A model generated the notes under the pieces. It was given only the letters and a program-made list of their open reading frames with translations. It searched no databases and was not told the DNA's origin. Positions 58,988 through 64,000 of a stretch of DNA of 64,000 bases are shown piece after piece. Location of the stretch: NCBI GenBank assembly GCA_002686085.1, contig NZAC01000013.1, forward strand, positions 84,107-148,106. Reading direction: 5' to 3'. The translations under genes and the position numbers were made by a program. Source of the DNA: Roseibacillus sp. GTDB taxonomy: Bacteria > Verrucomicrobiota > Verrucomicrobiia > Verrucomicrobiales > Akkermansiaceae. Within the stretch, counting starts at the first letter, position 1; the number at the start of each line of letters is the position of its first letter.

Positions 58988-60367
58988 TCAGGCTGAACTC
59001 TCACCTTCGGACTCGACCTTTCGCACGAATGCCACTTCCTTGACCCGGCGCTCGTCAGCCTCGGTAACTTCAATCTGATAGTCTCCTGCTCCGACTGTAT
59101 CTCCGACGATCGGGAGGCGCCCAAGCTTGGCAGAGAGGTAGCCGCCTATCGTTGTCGCCTCGACCGCCTCGAGGTTCGCAGAGGCCACATGAGCTCCCAG
59201 CTCACTCAGCGGCAGGGACCCAGATATCAGAATGCGATCGCTGTTCGAGACCATGGTCTGCTGGGGCTCAGCATCAAATTCATCGCGGATATCTCCCACC
59301 AGTTTTTCAAGCACGTTATCGAGAAATACGACTCCCATGGGATCGCCAAACTCGTTCACGACCAACGCAAGGTGAGACCGCTCCCTGAGAAAGAGGGTCA
59401 GCAGAGTATCCAGACGCATGGCCCCTGGAACAGTAGGCATATCGCGCCGAAGCTCACGGAGGTCCAGCTCCGCATCATCTGAAACCGCAACAAGATCCTT
59501 CAAGTGAATCATCCCGAGAGTGCGATCGAGATGCCCCTCTACCAGCGGGAAGCGCGTATGCTGTGTCTTGATCGCACGGGAAAGGTTACTCTGAGGCGTC
59601 TCCTCGAGATCGAAGACAATCACCTCACCTCGCGGAATCATGACGTCGAGCACCTTGAGCTCGTTCAATTCAAGCGCCTTAATGAGGATTTCACGCTCCG
59701 TAGTGGTCACCTCCGCGTGCTTCTCGCTCTCCTCGACAAGCTGAGCAAGCTCTTCTGCGCTGTGAACCTCATCATGGCCTGTAGGATCCACCTTGAAAAA
59801 CCGGCGTAAAATCCATCCAGCTGATCCGTTGATGATCCAGATAGCCCATCCGAAGCTCCAATAAAACCAATGCAGCGGCCGAATCAACCAGAGCGTCGTG
59901 GGCAGCGCCTTGCGAATGGCAAGAACCTTTGGAACCTGCTCCCCTACTACCACGTGGATATACGAGAACGACGCCGCAGCGATCACGAAGGAAATCACCC
60001 TGATTGCCACCGGGTGCCATCCGGTTTCGTGAAGGAGAGGAGCAACCAGCTTAAAGACCAGCGGCTCACCGAGCATGCCAAGCACGAGTGAGGCAACCGT
60101 GATTCCGAGCTGACCTGCGGAAAGGTATCCGTCCAGTTTCGCGAGAGCTCTCAGAGCGAGATGCGAGTCACGAGCACCTTTGGCTTGCGCCTCAAGGACC
60201 TGACTTTTCCGCACTTTAACGAGAGCGAACTCCACAGCCACGAAAAACGCATTGAGAACCAGGAAGATGAAAATCCCCGCAAGATACAAAAGAAGCTCAT
60301 TCCAACCGGGAAGACTCGTCGGAATCTCGGAGCCACTCGCTAACACAAATTGGATGGACGAACTCAT
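58988..60367 (-). CDS. CNNM/CorC-type membrane protein with CBS domains (HlyC-like)
   Basis: 459 residues. A DUF21 membrane domain with four segments (ELLLYLAGIFIFLVLNAFFVAVEFALVKVRKSQ, then to about residue 200) is followed by two CBS domains (LDVMIPRGEVIVFDLEE and VVNEFGDPMGVVFLDNVLEKLVG) and a CorC/HlyC C-terminal domain (ISGSLPLSELGAHV, LPIVGDTVGAGDYQIEVTEADERRV). Members are Mg2+/Co2+ efflux or sensing proteins of the CNNM family; the name hemolysin is historical. The minus-strand gene starts 12 bp after the FmdB gene ends, so both may be on one transcript with rpsN. Confidence 0.92.
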   Translation of the reverse strand: MSSSIQFVLASGSEIPTSLPGWNELLLYLAGIFIFLVLNAFFVAVEFALVKVRKSQVLEAQAKGARDSHLALRALAKLDGYLSAGQLGITVASLVLGMLGEPLVFKLVAPLLHETGWHPVAIRVISFVIAAASFSYIHVVVGEQVPKVLAIRKALPTTLWLIRPLHWFYWSFGWAIWIINGSAGWILRRFFKVDPTGHDEVHSAEELAQLVEESEKHAEVTTTEREILIKALELNELKVLDVMIPRGEVIVFDLEETPQSNLSRAIKTQHTRFPLVEGHLDRTLGMIHLKDLVAVSDDAELDLRELRRDMPTVPGAMRLDTLLTLFLRERSHLALVVNEFGDPMGVVFLDNVLEKLVGDIRDEFDAEPQQTMVSNSDRILISGSLPLSELGAHVASANLEAVEATTIGGYLSAKLGRLPIVGDTVGAGDYQIEVTEADERRVKEVAFVRKVESEGESSA

Positions 60368-60379
60368 GAGGGGTAATCC

Positions 60380-60640
60380 CTACAATTTTTCAAAAACACC
60401 TTCGTCTCGTTTTTCGAGGACGGTGAATCCGGCATTCTTAGCTGCCTTTGCAGAAAAAGGTTTTGCCACTCGAGGGGAATGAACCCGGCTGACCACTTTG
60501 CGGACCGGATTCTTGCACAGAGGACAGAATTCCAGCGCGGGCCGTTCTACGGGTCGTCTCAACTCGAAACCACGAGAGCAGCGAACACAGCTCTTGGACG
60601 GATCACCAGGGTTTTCAGATAGATACTCGTAAAGGGGCAT
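60380..60640 (-). CDS. FmdB-family small zinc-ribbon protein
   Basis: 86 residues. Two CxxC pairs (CVRCSRGFELRRPVE and FCPLCKNPVRK) form one zinc ribbon in the first 50 residues, starting with MPLYEYLSENPGD, the FmdB signature. The C-terminal part is basic and probably disordered. FmdB proteins are often next to genes for transport or ribosomal proteins; the function is not settled. It follows rpsN by 57 bp on the same strand. Confidence 0.88.
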   Translation of the reverse strand: MPLYEYLSENPGDPSKSCVRCSRGFELRRPVERPALEFCPLCKNPVRKVVSRVHSPRVAKPFSAKAAKNAGFTVLEKRDEGVFEKL

Positions 60641-60697
60641 CTTGAGAGCGGTCGGCAGGGCTGTATTACCACTGCAATTCGAACCGCAGGAGATAGC

Positions 60698-60967
60698 CTA
60701 CCAGCTGGACTTTGTCACGCCGGGAATCAGCCCTGCTGATGCCATCTCGCGGAAGGTGATCCGAGAGAGCCTGAAGCGACGAAGAAAGGCCCTGCGGCGA
60801 CCAGTCACCTCACAGCGATTGACCACGCGAGTGGGGCTTGCATCCCTTGGCAGCATGCTGAGACCGACATAGTCCTTCTCCTTCTTCAGCTTGTGCCGAA
60901 GGTCCTTGAACTTCTCGACAGTCTTCTGCTTGCGCTTGTTTCGCTCTATCCAGCACTTCTTTGCCAT
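60698..60967 (-). CDS. rpsN: 30S ribosomal protein S14 (zinc-free type)
   Basis: 89 residues, the C-minus type of S14. The usual N-terminal [20 protein letters not shown] and the rRNA-binding core [33 protein letters not shown] are clear. The CxxC zinc pairs of the C-plus form are missing. It is far from the S10-spc ribosomal clusters, so it is a stand-alone copy; whether it is the only one cannot be seen here. The AUG has no visible Shine-Dalgarno sequence. Confidence 0.95.
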   Translation of the reverse strand: MAKKCWIERNKRKQKTVEKFKDLRHKLKKEKDYVGLSMLPRDASPTRVVNRCEVTGRRRAFLRRFRLSRITFREMASAGLIPGVTKSSW

Positions 60968-61135
60968 GGGAGGGGGGGTCTTACGTGGATTCTGGGCCGA
61001 TTCAAGGGTTTTTTACCCCGCGAGGCCATTTGACAAGGGGAGAAGCTAGGAAACAAGCCTCTCCGGCACCATTTCCTGAAGATTCCTCTGCACTCGTTAC
61101 TTGCAACAGGGATCGTGCGGCGTAGTTCTAGGACT

Positions 61136-62542
61136 ATGAGCGATACTCGCCTAGAACGAGACTCCATGGGAGAAATGCCGGTCCCCGCAGAGGCCCTCTA
61201 TGGAGCTTCCACCCAGCGGGCGGTCCTAAACTTTCCGATTTCCAACGAACCCGTGGAATCGGGTGTCGTGCATGCTTTTGGCCTGATCAAATGGGCTGCT
61301 GCGCGTGTCAACGGCGAGCTGGGCCATATCCCTGCGGATAAAACTCCCCTCATCGAGCAGGCCGCACGGGAGGTCTATGAGGGAAAACTCGATGATCAAT
61401 TCCCCGTTGATGTCTACCAAACGGGCTCGGGCACCTCGACCAATATGAATGCCAACGAGGTAATCGCCAATCGCTGCGCACAAATAGCCGGGGTAGAGAT
61501 CGATGCGGACAGGGAGACGAAACCCGTACACCCCAACGATCATGTGAACCAGGGGCAGTCATCGAATGATACCTTCCCCACCGCGATGCACATCGCCGCA
61601 GGGGTGGCCCTCAAGGAGGATCTTCTCCCGGCCCTGACCGCACTCCGCAACAGCCTTCAGGCGAAGGCCTCGGAATTTCATGAAGTGCTCAAAATCGGAC
61701 GCACGCACCTCATGGACGCCACTCCAGTCCGTCTTGGGCAGGAATTTGGCGGTTACGCCATGCAACTTACCAGAGCCACAGACCGGGCACACAAGGCACT
61801 CAAGGCCCTTCACGAACTAGCACTAGGAGGAACAGCGGTCGGGACAGGATTAAACTGCCATCCAGACTTTCCTCCGAGAGCAATTGCCTTCATCGCAGAA
61901 AAGACAGGTATCGAGTTCCGAGAAGCCGAAAATCATTTTGAGGCCCAGTCAGGAAAAGATGCCCTCGTTGAGTGCCATGGACACCTCAACACAATCGCAG
62001 CCAGTCTTTACAAGATTGCTAACGATATACGGCTCCTTGGCTCAGGTCCTCGATGCTCAATTGGTGAAATCTCACTCCCGGCAACTCAGCCCGGATCTTC
62101 CATCATGCCGGGCAAAGTCAATCCAGTCATGAGCGAAGCCGTCACCATGGTCGCTGCCCGTGTCTTCGGCAATCATTCTACTGTCACCTGGTGTGGCGCG
62201 AATGGGCATTTCGAGCTCAACGTGATGATGCCCGTGATGGCAAAATGTGTTCTGGAAAGCATCCGTCTCCTCACAAACGTCTGCGGTATTTTCAGGGAAA
62301 AGTGCGTTGAGGGGATCGAAGCTCAGGTCGACCGGTGTAACGAGCTCATTGAGTATTCACTTTCCATGGTGACCTCATTGGCACCAGTTATTGGCTACGA
62401 CAAGGCCAGCAATATTGCCAAAGAGTCCGTGGAATCCGGAAGAACGGTCCGAGAATTGTGCTCCGAACGCCTTGAAGAACTTGGCCTCACCGAAGACCAG
62501 CTGAATTCCGCTCTCGATGCCGGAAAAATGGCAGGTGACTAA
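61136..62542 (+). CDS. fumC: Fumarate hydratase, class II
   Basis: 468 residues with the superfamily signature QPGSSIMPGKVNPVMSEAV (about residues 320-340). Also present are YQTGSGTSTNMNANEVIANR, VHPNDHVNQGQSSNDTFPTAMHIAA and IGRTHLMDATPVRLGQEFGGYA, all with the catalytic and substrate-binding residues. It hydrates fumarate to malate in the TCA cycle and needs no iron-sulfur cluster. I took the ATG at 61136; an upstream GTG (61115) is less likely. Confidence 0.96.
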   Translation: MSDTRLERDSMGEMPVPAEALYGASTQRAVLNFPISNEPVESGVVHAFGLIKWAAARVNGELGHIPADKTPLIEQAAREVYEGKLDDQFPVDVYQTGSGTSTNMNANEVIANRCAQIAGVEIDADRETKPVHPNDHVNQGQSSNDTFPTAMHIAAGVALKEDLLPALTALRNSLQAKASEFHEVLKIGRTHLMDATPVRLGQEFGGYAMQLTRATDRAHKALKALHELALGGTAVGTGLNCHPDFPPRAIAFIAEKTGIEFREAENHFEAQSGKDALVECHGHLNTIAASLYKIANDIRLLGSGPRCSIGEISLPATQPGSSIMPGKVNPVMSEAVTMVAARVFGNHSTVTWCGANGHFELNVMMPVMAKCVLESIRLLTNVCGIFREKCVEGIEAQVDRCNELIEYSLSMVTSLAPVIGYDKASNIAKESVESGRTVRELCSERLEELGLTEDQLNSALDAGKMAGD

Positions 62543-62618
62543 GGCACCCAATTCCCTTTTTAGCGCATGAACCGCTCGAAGGGGCCGTCCCTTCCTCGAA
62601 ATCGTCGCAATCCGAATT

Positions 62619-63038
62619 TCATTTCCCTCCCGGGCGCAGGAGGCTGAAAGGCAGCAGCAGGAGAGGCAGTAACAGCAGAAGCCATGGGCTGAGTCCAGCC
62701 CGGCGAAACTGAGCAGGATCCCCATCGACGCACGCGAGTTCCACCGAGAGGTAATGGGGGCTCCGCTGGATCTTACGACTCGGTTTCTGCCAATCCTGTG
62801 AACGACAAAGGTCGCCTCCCAGAGTCACATTGACTTGCGGATAGGCAATCTCGCTCCGAGTGAGATCGAGTGACAGCCTTGGGTTTACCGGAGCCAACAA
62901 CAGCTGGTCTCTCTGATCGTGACGACAATCGAGGGCTGACCCCGGGAGCAGAGGTTCCGAGTCTACTGGAAGGCTCGCGCTTACGGCGTTGAGGGAGAGA
63001 AGCAGAACGCATGCTGCAAAGGAAAAGTTTGTTTTCAT
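62619..63038 (-). CDS. Secreted small protein with C-terminal membrane anchor, unknown function
   Basis: 139 residues. A signal peptide (MKTNFSFAACVLLLSLNAVSA) and a very Leu-rich C-terminal anchor (SPWLLLLLPLLLLPFSLL, ending RPGGK) bracket a small beta-rich body with two Cys (DLCRSQDW, VELACVDGD) that may pair. No family recognised. The topology is like that of small BatD-type or sorting-anchored proteins, but there is no recognised motif. Confidence 0.65.
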   Translation of the reverse strand: MKTNFSFAACVLLLSLNAVSASLPVDSEPLLPGSALDCRHDQRDQLLLAPVNPRLSLDLTRSEIAYPQVNVTLGGDLCRSQDWQKPSRKIQRSPHYLSVELACVDGDPAQFRRAGLSPWLLLLLPLLLLPFSLLRPGGK

Positions 63039-63355
63039 GAGCCCGGAGCAGTTGAAGGAACAAGGCCATCAGAGCTCGGACATTATCAGTGCATATGAAT
63101 ATTTTTTTTGTTCGGATTCCCGGCCTTTTTGCCTGTCCGAAATAGCTTGGCTCTCCATCGGCAAACTGCTCTTGCAAGGACGCAAAAAAAGGCATCGAGC
63201 CAGTTTTTCTCCTTCAGAAAAAACCTCCGACACTCTTTAGGAAAGCCCCATTTTGATTAGGTTCCCAAGATCAAAAGGCACTCTAATTGACTTGGGAAAG
63301 TGTATCTTTCTGCACCACAAGAAGCGGCATCTCGGTATTCTGAAAATCCATCAAT
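63039..63355. other. Intergenic, 317 bp, promoter and hairpin
   Basis: No convincing gene. It holds the promoter of the small membrane protein gene (minus, starting 63038) and a conspicuous hairpin at 63262-63298 beyond the end of glnS. Several A/T-runs are seen (63100-63115, 63183-63190). Confidence 0.5.
63262..63298. repeat. Strong inverted repeat downstream of glnS
   Basis: TTCCCAAG with TCAA on one side and TTGA with CTTGGGAA on the other form a 12-bp stem with one bulged A and a 12-nt loop. It lies 58 bp after the glnS stop (minus strand). No T-run follows on either strand, so it could be a transcript 3'-end structure or an operator. Confidence 0.55.
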
Positions 63356-64000
63356 CTACTTTTTCGCCCACGAATCGCGCAGACCGATGGTCCGGTTGAA
63401 GACGGCTTGCGACCCCGGAAGATGATCGCGCGAATCAGCGCAAAAGTATCCCAAACGCTCAAACTGACAGACGAAACCCGGTGCCTCTGCGGCCAACCCG
63501 GGCTCTAGTTTCACATCCTTAATGACTTTGAGCGAATTGGGATTGAGAACCGACATGAATCCACCCTCCGCGGTCTCTGGACTCTCATCATCAAAGAGGC
63601 GATCGTATAGACGCACCTCAGCGTTTTCCGCTTCAGAGGCATTGACCCAGTGAATCGCTGCCTTGCAGATAACCCCTTCAGGGGGAGACTGCCCGATCGT
63701 ATTTGCAATAAACTCCACGTGAACTTCGGAGACTTCGCCAGTGGTGGAATCGATTTCATGACCGACGTACTGCACGATATATCCACCCCTGAGGCGAACT
63801 GCCCGGCCAGGGGCAAGACGAAAATATTTCTTCGGAGCTTCTACTACAAAGTCGTCCCGCTCTATCCAAAGCTCACGCCCCAAGGTCAGCTTCCGAGAGC
63901 CTGCGGCGGCGTCTTCCGGATTATTCTTCGCTTCGACTTCCTCTCCTTCACCAGCTTCCATATTGACCAGCACCAGCTTGAGGGGATCAAGAACTGCCAT
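63356..64000 (-). CDS. glnS: Glutaminyl-tRNA synthetase, C-terminal part
   Basis: The 3' 214 codons of a gene that leaves the window at its 5' end. The region is the two beta-barrel anticodon-binding domains of GlnRS, starting MAVLDPLKLVLVNMEAGEGE, which in full-length enzymes follows the catalytic domain. Also typical are APKKYFRLAPGRAVRLRGGYIVQ, GVICKAAIHWV and GFVCQFERLGYFCADSRDH near the end. It charges tRNA-Gln with glutamine. The presence of GlnRS suggests direct charging, at least in part. Confidence 0.93.
   Translation of the reverse strand: MAVLDPLKLVLVNMEAGEGEEVEAKNNPEDAAAGSRKLTLGRELWIERDDFVVEAPKKYFRLAPGRAVRLRGGYIVQYVGHEIDSTTGEVSEVHVEFIANTIGQSPPEGVICKAAIHWVNASEAENAEVRLYDRLFDDESPETAEGGFMSVLNPNSLKVIKDVKLEPGLAAEAPGFVCQFERLGYFCADSRDHLPGSQAVFNRTIGLRDSWAKK

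Noticed and set aside
60655..60690. T-arm-like GGTTCGAATT segment between rpsN and fmdB
   Set aside because: No acceptor, D- or anticodon arms can be drawn around it, so it is not a tRNA.
62989..63240. 83-codon plus-strand frame overlapping the start of the small membrane protein gene
   Set aside because: The minus-strand gene has a clear signal peptide and anchor; this frame is basic with no domain.
1..64000. CRISPR arrays, insertion sequences, prophage or plasmid genes
   Set aside because: I saw no regularly spaced repeats, transposase or integrase motifs, or terminal inverted repeats flanking genes.

Overview
The window is a stretch of bacterial chromosome of moderate G+C content with tightly packed genes on both strands. 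The gene set points to the Verrucomicrobiota, probably a marine or otherwise aerobic member of the Verrucomicrobiales. Evidence is two adjacent PVC-type CxxCH proteins, a DUF1501 protein with a twin-arginine leader, several sulfatase and sialidase-type secreted hydrolases, a GEVED-repeat protein, and a ribose-5-phosphate isomerase B domain fused to serine hydroxymethyltransferase. This assignment rests on gene content only. I see no insertion sequence, prophage, CRISPR array or plasmid gene.

Layout. 1-2.4 kb: the end of a sulfatase, an L,D-transpeptidase lipoprotein and a double-ACT regulator. 2.4-5.5 kb (minus): a WalJ-like metallo-hydrolase followed by trpE and trpG. 5.6-12.5 kb (plus): a long AsmA-like envelope protein, a YqjD/YqjE/YqjK-like membrane cluster and two tandem PilT-type ATPases. 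12.7-14.9 kb: a zinc-ribbon membrane protein with a long disordered region. 15.0-17.4 kb (minus): an ECF sigma factor, its anti-sigma partner and two secreted proteins in one overlapping transcription unit. 17.6-25.2 kb: a CysJ-like flavoprotein reductase, the RpiB-GlyA fusion, a low-molecular-weight tyrosine phosphatase, a RodZ-like protein and RecQ. 25.3-40.3 kb: an accessory block rich in secreted degradative proteins (ceramidase, GEVED protein, sialidase, DUF1501, esterase, two PVC heme proteins), with one unrecognised possible acyltransferase. 40.9-47.1 kb: dGTPase, Na+/H+-type antiporter, ispE, pgeF, a MarR regulator, a lipoprotein and tRNA-Ser(GCU). 47.1-57.2 kb (minus): an unusually large propeller/di-heme/ankyrin/sulfatase fusion, two paralogous repeat proteins encoded immediately upstream of it, and a propeller/NIPSNAP protein. 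57.5-64 kb: pyruvate kinase, a CorC-like membrane protein, FmdB, ribosomal S14, fumarase, a small membrane protein and the end of glutaminyl-tRNA synthetase.

The most interesting signal is a short gene at 40541-40852. It is read through an in-frame TGA (40640-40642) that sits exactly where the first Cys of the CxxC metal-binding motif of a MerP/HMA-domain protein should be. A hairpin with its loop about 20 nt beyond the TGA fits a bacterial SECIS element, and a strong terminator closes the gene. I read it as a periplasmic selenocysteine-containing (UxxC) heavy-metal-binding protein, which ordinary ORF calling would miss. No Sec machinery (selA, selB, selC, selD) lies in the window, so this depends on the rest of the genome.
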